Part shown: in pieces, positions 25,569-32,494 of the stretch
How the letters are laid out: every line of letters starts with the position of its first letter
Numbering within the stretch: position 1 is the stretch's first letter
Assembly: GCF_030412915.1 (NCBI RefSeq)
Contig: NZ_JAUHJR010000006.1
Coordinates: forward strand, 124,001-188,000
Length of the DNA: 64,000 nucleotides
DNA from: Nocardioides abyssi
Lineage (GTDB): Bacteria > Actinomycetota > Actinomycetes > Propionibacteriales > Nocardioidaceae
Reading direction: 5' to 3'
Program-made: the position numbers and the translations under genes
The notes under the pieces: model-generated
What the model was told of the DNA's origin: nothing
The model's database searches: none
The model's input: the letters and a program-made list of their open reading frames with translations, nothing else

Positions 25569-25574
25569 TAGGTT
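25569..25574 (+). promoter_or_regulatory. -10 hexamer, probable leaderless promoter of the SnoaL-like gene
   Basis: TAGGTT is 7 nt before the ATG at 25582; no SD. Confidence 0.5.
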
Positions 25575-25581
25575 GCGGGCC

Positions 25582-25956
25582 ATGCCAGCCAGCAACGAAG
25601 CCGTCCGCGCCGTCGTCGAGAGGTACGTCGAGCTCGTCGCGACCGGGACCGCCGACCAGATCGTCGAGCTGTACGCCGACGGGGCGACCGTCGAGGACCC
25701 GGTCGGCAGCGAGCCGCTGACGACCCGCGAGGCGATCCACGCCTTCTACGCGACCCTCGAGGGGCTCGAGCAGGAGACCCGGCTGGTCGACGCGCGCGTG
25801 GTGGCGGGGGAGGCGGTCTTCGCCTTCGAGGTGCGGACGAGGGCGGGCGACCAGACCTACGTGCTGGCGCCCTTCGACGTGATGACCTTCGACGACGACG
25901 CGCGGATCACCACGATGCGGGCCTACTGGGGCGACGCCGACATGACGGTCGCCTGA
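25582..25956 (+). CDS. NTF2-like / steroid isomerase-like protein
   Basis: 124 residues. The pattern VVERYVELVATGTADQIVELY, then GATVEDPVGS, then a curved beta-sheet ending in ITTMRAYWG, is typical of SnoaL-like/ketosteroid isomerase-fold proteins. An Asp in the VEDPVGSEPL segment matches the usual catalytic site position of bacterial ketosteroid isomerase. Substrate is unknown. It sits between two minus-strand genes as a single-gene transcript. Confidence 0.8.
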   Translation: MPASNEAVRAVVERYVELVATGTADQIVELYADGATVEDPVGSEPLTTREAIHAFYATLEGLEQETRLVDARVVAGEAVFAFEVRTRAGDQTYVLAPFDVMTFDDDARITTMRAYWGDADMTVA

Positions 25957-26006
25957 CCCAGCCGCTCTCCCGAGAGACCCGTCAGGCCCCGCCGCTCAGG
26001 CCCGGC

Positions 26007-27251
26007 TCAGGCCGCGCACTCGCCGCTCTGGCCGGGCTTGCGCGGCAGCAGCACGTCGCCGACGTCGGTCTGCTCGCTGGTGCGCACCGAGATCCCGCCG
26101 AGCTCGGTGCGGCCGAAGCGGCACTTGCCGGCGTCGCCGGGGCCGAGGTAGTCGGTGTAGGGGCCGGGCGAGGCGACGATCGTCATGCCCTTCTGGGTCA
26201 GGATCGCGCCGCTGAGGGTGAACCGCCCGGAGGCGTTGGTCGTCGCGGTCGCGACCTTGGCACCGGACTTGTCGAAGAGCAGGACCTGCGCCCCGCCGAG
26301 CGCGACGTCGGGCTCGGTCTCGTCGACGACGGTGCCGGTGACCCAGGCGCCGCGCTTGGTCCAGCGGAAGGTGCTCGCGAGGTCGGCACGGCCGGCCTTG
26401 ACGAAGGCACCGGAGACGTTGCCGCGGCGGGCGAGGTAGATGCCGACGCCGGGCGCGTCCATGACGTACTTGCCGGGGAAGAGGCCCTGGAAGGTCGCCG
26501 TCCCGCCCTTGGCCTTGGCGGTCCAGAACTGGCCGGTGCGCTTGCTGCTGACCGTGACGAAGAAGGTGCCCTTCATCCGGCTGCCGTCCGGCTTCTGCAG
26601 GTCGACCAGGAGGCTGCCGCCGCGCTTGCCGAGCGCGACCTTGGTGTTGGCGACCTTGCCGCGCTTGAGACCGCGCAGGTAGACGCTCGGCCCGACGAAC
26701 TGGGCGGTGCGGTCGTAGCCCCACACCGAGTAGCTGCTGCCCGGCAGGCCGCCGATCGCGAACTGGCCCTTGCTGTTGGCCTTGGTCTCGTAGGACTGCC
26801 GGAAGGTGTTGGCGGCCACCACGCGGGCGCCGGCCGCCGGCCTGCCGCCGGCGCGGACGGTGCCGGTGATCGCGGCGCCGCGCTTGAGCCGGACGTCCTT
26901 CTGCACGCGCTGGCCCGAGTCGAGCCGCACGGTGACGTCGGCCGGGGCGTACTTGGTGACGTCGTAGGACGGACGCTGGTCGACGAACTGCAGGTGGTAG
27001 GTGCCGGGCGGCAGCGAGAGCGAGTAGATGTCGGAGGTGACCCGGCGCTCGCCGAGGAAGCGCCAGTCCTTGGCGAACCACAGCATCTTGAGGTTGACCT
27101 TCCCGCCCTGCGGGTTGATCACCTGGCCGCGGACCGTGCCGTTGGCCGCCTGGGCGGGCGTGGCCGTCGCCACCAGCGCCAGCAGCGAGGCCAGCAGGCC
27201 GATGACGAGAGCGAGCGCCGAGGCACGACGGCGGGCGGTGCGGTTCCCCAT
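26007..27251 (-). CDS. Secreted protein with carboxypeptidase-regulatory-like (beta-sandwich) repeats
   Basis: 414 residues. The Sec signal peptide covers 1-33 (basic NRTARRRAS, hydrophobic core ALVIGLLASLLALVA, cleavage after AQA). At least three CarboxypepD_reg-like modules follow, each with G-x-V-x-G starts: TVRGQVINPQGG, ITGTVRAGGRPAAGARV and VTGTVVDETEPD. Each has a matching KGQFAIGGLPGS- or SGRFTLSG-type strand. No catalytic peptidase, sortase motif or lipobox is present. It is probably an extracellular adhesive or scaffold protein. TAGGCT 7 nt before the ATG supports this start. Confidence 0.78.
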   Translation of the reverse strand: MGNRTARRRASALALVIGLLASLLALVATATPAQAANGTVRGQVINPQGGKVNLKMLWFAKDWRFLGERRVTSDIYSLSLPPGTYHLQFVDQRPSYDVTKYAPADVTVRLDSGQRVQKDVRLKRGAAITGTVRAGGRPAAGARVVAANTFRQSYETKANSKGQFAIGGLPGSSYSVWGYDRTAQFVGPSVYLRGLKRGKVANTKVALGKRGGSLLVDLQKPDGSRMKGTFFVTVSSKRTGQFWTAKAKGGTATFQGLFPGKYVMDAPGVGIYLARRGNVSGAFVKAGRADLASTFRWTKRGAWVTGTVVDETEPDVALGGAQVLLFDKSGAKVATATTNASGRFTLSGAILTQKGMTIVASPGPYTDYLGPGDAGKCRFGRTELGGISVRTSEQTDVGDVLLPRKPGQSGECAA

Positions 27252-27258
27252 GGGGCCC

Positions 27259-27264
27259 AGCCTA
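27259..27264 (-). promoter_or_regulatory. -10 hexamer, probable leaderless promoter of the secreted repeat protein
   Basis: The minus strand reads TAGGCT, 7 nt before the ATG at 27251. Confidence 0.5.
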
Positions 27265-27365
27265 GGAAGGTGGTCCCCGTCCGCGTGCAAGATCGGCTCA
27301 GCGTTGCCTCAAGATCCCGTCACACGGGGTCGTTGCCGGGTGGCCCCCGGGTGCTCCCGGCAGGC

Positions 27366-28232
27366 TCAGGAGGCCTCGCGGCGCGCGGCCGGGCCACCGG
27401 CGGTCATCGCCCAGCGGATCGTGCCGACCGCGAAGGAGCCGAGCACCCGCACGACGGTCCGCTCGGAGACCGGCAGCCACGGCAGCAGCAGGTGGCGGCG
27501 CGTCCAGGCCGGCATCAGCCCGACCGCGGCCGCCACGAGCACGCCGTACGGCGCGCGGGCCGGGAGCGGCAGCGGCGGCTTGAAGAGCAGGTAGCGCACG
27601 GCCTCGCGGGCCTCGGGGGTGCCGCGGAGCTCGGGGCGGTACGCCGCCAGCGCCTCGCGCAGCTCGGCCTCGTCCCTCGGCGGGTCGACGACGCCGAGCC
27701 GGCGGGCGACCTCGCCGACCTGGGCGACGTACTCGTCGCGCCCGGCCTGGTCGAGCGGCTCCGCGCCGTACGTCGTGTGGGCCAGCAGGAAGCTGTCGAC
27801 CTCCGCGACGTGGACCCACCTCAGCAGGTGCGGGTCGCTGGCGGCGTACGTCGACCCGTCCGGCATCGTGCCGGTGATCCGGTCGTGGATGCGGCGCACC
27901 ATGTCGACCGCCTGCTGCGCGTCGTCGGCGTGCCCGAAGGTCGTGACCGCCAGGAACGTGCTGGTGCGGGCCAGCCGGCCCCACATGTCGCCGCGGAAGC
28001 CGGAGTGCTCCGAGACCGCCCGCATCGCGGCCGGGTGGAGCGTCTGGAGCAGCAGCGCCCGGATGCCGCCGACGAACATCGAGGCGTCGCCGTGCACCCG
28101 CGCGATCGGGCTGTCGGGCTCGAACCAGCGCGGGCCGGGGCGGCCGTGGATGCGCGCCGCCTGCTTGGCGCCGTCCGGCCCCGCCACCCGCAGGAAGAGT
28201 GCCTCGCCGAGTCGTTCGCGCACCGTGGTCAC
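27366..28232 (-). CDS. MpaB-family oxygenase (DUF2236)
   Basis: 288 residues from GTG 28232. The DUF2236 pattern is visible: INARVHGD-like SPIARVHGDASMFVGGIRAL, LLQTLHPAAMRAVSEHSGF, FLAVTTFGHADDAQQAVDMVRRIH, and WVHVAEVDSFLLAHTTYG. The His-rich positions are those used for the b-type haem in latex-clearing protein relatives. The family includes Lcp rubber oxygenases and MpaB of mycophenolic acid synthesis; the substrate of bacterial homologues of this type is mostly unknown. No signal peptide. Confidence 0.85.
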   Translation of the reverse strand: MTTVRERLGEALFLRVAGPDGAKQAARIHGRPGPRWFEPDSPIARVHGDASMFVGGIRALLLQTLHPAAMRAVSEHSGFRGDMWGRLARTSTFLAVTTFGHADDAQQAVDMVRRIHDRITGTMPDGSTYAASDPHLLRWVHVAEVDSFLLAHTTYGAEPLDQAGRDEYVAQVGEVARRLGVVDPPRDEAELREALAAYRPELRGTPEAREAVRYLLFKPPLPLPARAPYGVLVAAAVGLMPAWTRRHLLLPWLPVSERTVVRVLGSFAVGTIRWAMTAGGPAARREAS

Positions 28233-28239
28233 GCGATCG

Positions 28240-28245
28240 AGCCTA
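28240..28245 (-). promoter_or_regulatory. -10 hexamer, probable leaderless promoter of the MpaB-family gene
   Basis: The minus strand reads TAGGCT, 7 nt before the GTG at 28232. Confidence 0.5.
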
Positions 28246-28257
28246 CGGAGCAGCCGG

Positions 28258-29427
28258 TCAGTCGCCCTTGACGTTCACGATCTGCCGCAGCACGTGCCGG
28301 ACCTCGACCAGGTCGCGGGCGTCGGCCATGACGACGTCGATGTCCTTGTAGGCGGCGGGGATCTCGTCGATGAAGGCGGAGGTGTCGCGGTACTCGATGC
28401 CCGCCATCGCCGCCCGCAGGTCGTCCTGGGAGAACGTCTTGCGCGCCCGCGTGCGCGAGAAGCTCCGCCCCGCCCCGTGCGGCGCTGAGCGGAGCGAGTC
28501 CTCGTCGCCGCGGCCGACGACGACGTACGACGCCGTCCCCATCGAGCCGGGGATGAGGCTGGGCCGGCCCGCCTCGGCGTTGATCGCACCCTTGCGGGAG
28601 AGCCACACGTCCTCGCCGAAGTGCTCCTCGCGCTCGGTGTAGTTGTGGTGGCAGTTGATCTCCTCGGTGCGCTCGACGGGTCCGCCGGTCCACCGCTCGA
28701 CCTCGGTGACGAGGCGGTCCATCATCTCCTCGCGGTTGAGGAGCGCGTAGTGCTGCGCCCACTGCATCTCGCGGATGTAGGCGTCGAACGAGCCGGTGCC
28801 CTCCGCCAGCCAGGCGAGGTCGCGGTCGGGCAGGTCGATGCCCTCGCGCTCGCACCGCTTGCGGGCGACCGCGATGTGCTTCTGCGCGATCTTGTTGCCG
28901 ACGCCACGGGAGCCGGAGTGCAGGAACAGCCAGACCCGGTCCTCCTCGTCGATGCTGACCTCGATGAAGTGGTTGCCGCTGCCGAGGGTGCCGAGCTGGA
29001 GCTCCCAGTGCCTGCTGTACGACGCGGGGTCCAGGCCGATCTCCTCGGCCTCGCGGCGCAGCACGGCCAGCCGCTCCCGGGTGTAGTCGCGGGTCACCGC
29101 GTCGTTGTGAGCGCCCGCCGACAGGGGCACCGCCCGCTCGACCGCCTCGCGGAGCCGCCGTCGGTCGCCGGGGAGGTCGGCGGCGGAGTGCTGGGTGCGG
29201 ACCGCGATCATCCCGCAGCCGATGTCCACGCCGACCGCGGCCGGGATGATCGCGCCCCTGGTCGGGATCACCGACCCGACGGTCGCGCCGAGGCCGAGGT
29301 GGGCGTCGGGCATCAGCGCGACGTGCGGGTGGATGAAGGGCATCGACGCGGTCGTCACGGCCTGGGCGCGGGTGCCCTCCCCGAGCACCGACGCCCAGCT
29401 GAGCAGGGTGGGGCTGATCCGTTCCAC
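28258..29427 (-). CDS. rtcB: RtcB-family RNA ligase
   Basis: 389 residues from GTG 29427. RtcB joins RNA 2',3'-cyclic phosphate or 3'-phosphate ends to 5'-OH ends using GTP and Mn. Metal-site motifs are VGVDIGCGM (Cys71), LGSGNHFIEV and LFLHSGSRGVGN. SMGTASYVVVG and PHGAGRSFSR follow; the His of HGAGR is the expected GMP attachment site. It is shorter than E. coli RtcB (408) and fits the compact actinobacterial subgroup. No archease, RtcA or RtcR regulator is nearby, so its RNA substrate is unclear. The upstream extension is not conserved and was excluded. Confidence 0.9.
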   Translation of the reverse strand: MERISPTLLSWASVLGEGTRAQAVTTASMPFIHPHVALMPDAHLGLGATVGSVIPTRGAIIPAAVGVDIGCGMIAVRTQHSAADLPGDRRRLREAVERAVPLSAGAHNDAVTRDYTRERLAVLRREAEEIGLDPASYSRHWELQLGTLGSGNHFIEVSIDEEDRVWLFLHSGSRGVGNKIAQKHIAVARKRCEREGIDLPDRDLAWLAEGTGSFDAYIREMQWAQHYALLNREEMMDRLVTEVERWTGGPVERTEEINCHHNYTEREEHFGEDVWLSRKGAINAEAGRPSLIPGSMGTASYVVVGRGDEDSLRSAPHGAGRSFSRTRARKTFSQDDLRAAMAGIEYRDTSAFIDEIPAAYKDIDVVMADARDLVEVRHVLRQIVNVKGD

Positions 29428-29502
29428 GTCTGCGCCCGTACCCCGTTGTCCGCCGGGTTTCGACGTCGACGCCCTGGGCACCGAGCCGCGGTGAGGACAC
29501 GA

Positions 29503-30384
29503 GTGATCGGGAACGACCAGGTCGGCCGCGTCGAGGTGGGCGCCATCGGCCTGGGGCTGATGACCTTCGACCAGTCCGGCAGCCAGCCGCGCGAGCAGCT
29601 CGCCGACACGGTGCGGGCCGCGCTCGACGCGGGGGTGACGCTCCTCGACACCGCCGACGCCTACGGGCCCGGCGAGGAGAAGGGCGCCGACGCCCAGGGC
29701 GCCAACGAGCTGCTCATCGCGGGCCTGCTCGACGAGCTCGGCGTCCGCGACCGGGTGCTGCTCGCGACCAAGGGCGGCCACGTCCGCACCGAGGGCGGCG
29801 GCTGGGACACCGACAGCTCGCCCGCGCACCTGCGGGCGGCCGTCGACGCCAGCCTCCAGCGGCTCGGCGTCGAGCAGATCGCGCTGTGGCAGCACCACCG
29901 GCCCGACCCGGAGGTCCCCTACGACGAGGTCATCGGCACGCTCAAGGAGATTGCCGACAGCGGCAAGGTCGCGATGGTCGGCCTCTCGAACGCCGACCCC
30001 GACCAGATCCGCGCCGCCCACGCGGTGCTCGGCGGGGCGCTGGTGAGCGTGCAGAACCAGTTCTCCCCGGCGTTCCGGTCCAGCCGACCCGAGATCGACG
30101 TGTGCGAGGAGCTCGGGCTCGCGTTCCTGCCGTGGAGCCCGCTCGGTGGCCTCGGCGACGCCAAGTCGCTCGCCGAGAAGCACCCGGCCTTCGCCGAGAT
30201 CGCCGAGGCCCGCGGCGTCAGCGCCCAGCAGGTCGCCCTGGCCTGGGAGCTCGCGCAGTCCCCGGTCGTCATCCCCATCCCCGGCGCGAAGCGGCCGCAG
30301 TCGATCACCGACTCCGCCGCGGCCGCCGATCTCGAGCTCACCGCCGAAGAGCTCGTCCGCCTCGACGCCGACGAGGCCCCCTAG
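29503..30384 (+). CDS. Aldo/keto reductase
   Basis: 293 residues from GTG 29503, with SD GAGG 6-8 nt upstream; a GTG 12 bp earlier is an alternative. AKR signatures include LLDTADAYGPGEE (catalytic Asp and Tyr), LLATKGG (catalytic Lys) and LWQHHRPDPEVP (catalytic His region). The C-terminal NADPH-binding segment reads PVVIPIPGAKRPQSI. It probably reduces aldehydes or ketones with NADPH; substrate is unknown. It diverges from rtcB and converges with the phosphoglycerate dehydrogenase gene across a hairpin terminator. Confidence 0.88.
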   Translation: MIGNDQVGRVEVGAIGLGLMTFDQSGSQPREQLADTVRAALDAGVTLLDTADAYGPGEEKGADAQGANELLIAGLLDELGVRDRVLLATKGGHVRTEGGGWDTDSSPAHLRAAVDASLQRLGVEQIALWQHHRPDPEVPYDEVIGTLKEIADSGKVAMVGLSNADPDQIRAAHAVLGGALVSVQNQFSPAFRSSRPEIDVCEELGLAFLPWSPLGGLGDAKSLAEKHPAFAEIAEARGVSAQQVALAWELAQSPVVIPIPGAKRPQSITDSAAAADLELTAEELVRLDADEAP

Positions 30385-30410
30385 ACGTCCCTGTGGTGGT
30401 GGACGGTGAG

Positions 30411-30446
30411 GACGAGGGGTTGCCCGTGGTGGGGCGGCCCCTCGTC
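30411..30446. terminator. Bidirectional hairpin terminator
   Basis: Perfect 9-bp arms GACGAGGGG (30411-30419) and CCCCTCGTC (30438-30446). A second 4-bp stem, GCCC/GGGC, lies inside the loop. It sits between two convergent genes. There is no T-run, which is common in high-GC actinobacteria. Confidence 0.6.
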
Positions 30447-30480
30447 GTCGTTCGCTGCCCGCTCCCGGCGGACCCGGCGC

Positions 30481-31680
30481 TCAGGCCGACCAGGTGCGGA
30501 CCCAGAGCCCGTTCTCGGAGGCCGCGAGCCGCTCCAGCGAGCCCGCGGAGAGCGGAGCGGCGGCGTCGGTGACGACGTACCCCACCTCACCGCGCGTCGC
30601 GAGCTGCTGCTGGACCACGTTGTCGCCCTGCTCGGCCAGCATCTCGTTGAGCCGGGCCAGCACGCCGGGCACGTTGCGGTGCAGGAAGCCGAGGCGGTGG
30701 CCGCTGCGCAGCTCGGGGACGTTGACGTCGGGCAGGTTGACCGACAGCGCGGTGCTGCCGTGGAGGGCGTACGCCGCCAGCTTGCCGGAGACGAACCACC
30801 CGATCTCCTCCTGCGCCTCCTGCGTGGACCCGCCCACGTGCGGGGTGAGGATGACGTTGTCCAGGCCGCGCAGCGGCGACTCGAACGGGTCGCCCTGGGC
30901 CTTGGGCTCGACGGGGAAGACGTCCATCGCGGCGCCGGCGATGTGGCCGGAGAGGATGTGCTCGCGCAGCGACTCGGTGTCCACGACCATGCCGCGGGCG
31001 GCGTTGACGAACATCGCGCGCGGCTTCATCTTCGAGAACTGCTCGTGCCCGAAGAGGCCCGCGTTGCCCGGCCGCCCGTCGATGTGCAGGCTGACCACGT
31101 CGGAGATCGCGAGCAGCTCGTCGAGGGTCGACATCCGCCGCGCGTTGCCGTGGGCCGGCCGGTCGGCGGTGTCGAAGAAGACCACCCGCATGCCGAGCGC
31201 CTCGGCCACCGTGGACAGCTGGGTGCCGATGTTGCCGTAGCCGACGATGCCGAGCGTCCGCCCGCGCACCTCGTGGCTGCCCTTGGCCGACTTGTCCCAG
31301 ACGCCGGCGTGCATCTTCTCGATCTTCTCCGGCAGCCGGCGCGCCAGCGCGATGATCTCGCCGATGACCAGCTCGACGACGCTGCGCGTGTTGGAGTACG
31401 GCGCGTTGAACACCGCCACCCCGCGCTCGGTCGCCGCCGCCAGGTCGACCTGGTTGGTGCCGATGCAGAAGCAGCCGACCGCCAGCAGGTCCGGCGCGCT
31501 GTCGAGCACCTTCGCGGTGACGGTGGTGTTGGAGCGGATTCCGAGCAGCGAGACCCCGGGCAGCGCCTCGACCAGCTCGTCCTCCGACAGCGAGCGGCTC
31601 AGCAGCTCGACGTCGTACCCCTTGGCCTCGAGCGACTCGACGGCCACCTGGTGGATGTTCTCCAGCAGCAGTGCCTTCAC
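30481..31680 (-). CDS. serA: D-3-phosphoglycerate dehydrogenase with C-terminal ACT domain
   Basis: 399 residues from GTG 31680. It catalyses the first step of serine synthesis, oxidising 3-phosphoglycerate with NAD. The substrate domain is followed by a Rossmann domain with GIVGYGNIGTQ (about 155). Catalytic motifs are NAARGMVVDTESL and TPHVGGSTQEAQ. A C-terminal ACT regulatory domain (about 325-399) has HRNVPGVLARLNEMLAEQGDN. The layout matches the short E. coli-type SerA rather than the long mycobacterial form with an extra ASB domain. TAGGGT 7 nt upstream supports this start. Confidence 0.88.
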   Translation of the reverse strand: MKALLLENIHQVAVESLEAKGYDVELLSRSLSEDELVEALPGVSLLGIRSNTTVTAKVLDSAPDLLAVGCFCIGTNQVDLAAATERGVAVFNAPYSNTRSVVELVIGEIIALARRLPEKIEKMHAGVWDKSAKGSHEVRGRTLGIVGYGNIGTQLSTVAEALGMRVVFFDTADRPAHGNARRMSTLDELLAISDVVSLHIDGRPGNAGLFGHEQFSKMKPRAMFVNAARGMVVDTESLREHILSGHIAGAAMDVFPVEPKAQGDPFESPLRGLDNVILTPHVGGSTQEAQEEIGWFVSGKLAAYALHGSTALSVNLPDVNVPELRSGHRLGFLHRNVPGVLARLNEMLAEQGDNVVQQQLATRGEVGYVVTDAAAPLSAGSLERLAASENGLWVRTWSA

Positions 31681-31687
31681 GCCTCCG

Positions 31688-31693
31688 ACCCTA
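31688..31693 (-). promoter_or_regulatory. -10 hexamer, probable leaderless serA promoter
   Basis: The minus strand reads TAGGGT, 7 nt before the GTG at 31680. Confidence 0.5.
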
Positions 31694-31774
31694 GGACCGC
31701 CCGGCCCCCGCACCCGATTCCCCGCGGGCCGGTGAGACGGCGGCGCGCCCTGTCCTCCGGGTGTGCGTGCGTGG

Positions 31775-31875
31775 GATGGCCGCGGAGTGGCGTGCATCCC
31801 AAGTGAACCTGGGATGTTCACGCTTCGCGGCCACTGCATCGGCCGCGGAGCGTGAGAAGTGGCCGCGGAGTGGCC
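31775..31875. repeat. Palindromic GGCCGCGGAG repeat cluster
   Basis: GGCCGCGGAG occurs three times (from 31778, 31841 and 31861). CGCTTCGCGGCCACT (31821-31835) is the near-exact complement of AGTGGCCGCGGAG (31858-31870). Two hairpins that exclude each other overlap in the middle: CATCCCA/TGGGATG (31795-31801 with 31810-31816) and GTGAAC/GTTCAC (31803-31808 with 31816-31821). No gene is seen in 31694-32092. Confidence 0.65.
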
Positions 31876-31913
31876 CCGGATCCGCGCCGGCTGGGGCGCC
31901 TGGGGGCGGGTCG

Positions 31914-32052
31914 GGTGTTGTGGAGGCCCCACCCCTGCAGGCATCCCACCTATAGGTGGTACGCCTGACCTCCTGGGCCGATGCAACGCCCCAGAAGGTG
32001 GTGCGGAGGCCCAACACCCCTGCAGGCATCCCACCAATTGGTGGTACGCCTG
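31914..32052. repeat. Two direct copies of a 54-56 bp repeat ending in a 30-bp near-palindrome
   Basis: Copies lie at 31914-31967 and 31997-32052. Each has GGAGGCC, then CCCCTGCAGGCATCCCACC, and ends GGTGGTACGCCTG. The palindromic cores (31938-31967 and 32023-32052) differ at the centre: CCACC-TATA-GGTGG against CCACC-AATT-GGTGG. Both centres are self-complementary, so the change is symmetric. No coding potential. Confidence 0.75.
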
Positions 32053-32092
32053 CACCCTGGCCCGCCGCGACTCGACGACCGGGCGGAGACCG

Positions 32093-32365
32093 TCAGGGGC
32101 GCAGCCAGTGCGGGCGGACCTTGTCGCCCTTGCAGACCCAGCGGACACCCTTGGCGTCCCAGCCGGACTTGCCGTACGACTTCTGCGGGCAGAACTGGCC
32201 GCCCTTGATGCAGGTGCCGCTGGAGGTCTTGGTGCAGGGCTTCTTGGCGACGACGTACGACGAGGCGTCGGCGACGTGGACGGGTGCGCGCGCCGCGGCG
32301 GTCGGGCCGCCGACGAGGGTCATGGCGGCAACGACGGAGGTCGCGAGCAGGGTGCGGAGCTTCAT
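32093..32365 (-). CDS. Small secreted Cys-rich protein
   Basis: 90 residues. A Sec signal peptide covers 1-26 (MKLRTLLATSVVAAMTLVGG, cleavage near AAARA). The mature part of about 60 residues has four Cys (PCTKTSSGTCIKGGQFC and later WVCKGD), and many Lys/Trp/Gly. It is probably disulfide-bonded and extracellular. I do not recognise a named family. TACCGT 6 nt upstream suggests a leaderless start at ATG 32365. It borders the repeat island on its 3' side. Confidence 0.7.
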   Translation of the reverse strand: MKLRTLLATSVVAAMTLVGGPTAAARAPVHVADASSYVVAKKPCTKTSSGTCIKGGQFCPQKSYGKSGWDAKGVRWVCKGDKVRPHWLRP

Positions 32366-32371
32366 GCGGCG

Positions 32372-32377
32372 ACGGTA
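32372..32377 (-). promoter_or_regulatory. -10 hexamer, probable leaderless promoter of the secreted Cys-rich protein
   Basis: The minus strand reads TACCGT, 6 nt before the ATG at 32365. Confidence 0.45.
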
Positions 32378-32494
32378 GGAAGTTGTCGTCGTCAACGAGT
32401 TGGAAGGTAAAGAGATGGCTCGAAGTGACCACGTCGACCAGTCGACCCCGGTCCCGAACCTGACCTCAACGCCCGGCCCGGCGCCGGACAACCC

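Noticed and set aside
31691-32029. Minus-strand frames of about 110-160 residues in the repeat island
   Set aside because: They run through the direct and palindromic repeats, match no family, and their peptide repeats reflect the DNA repeats.
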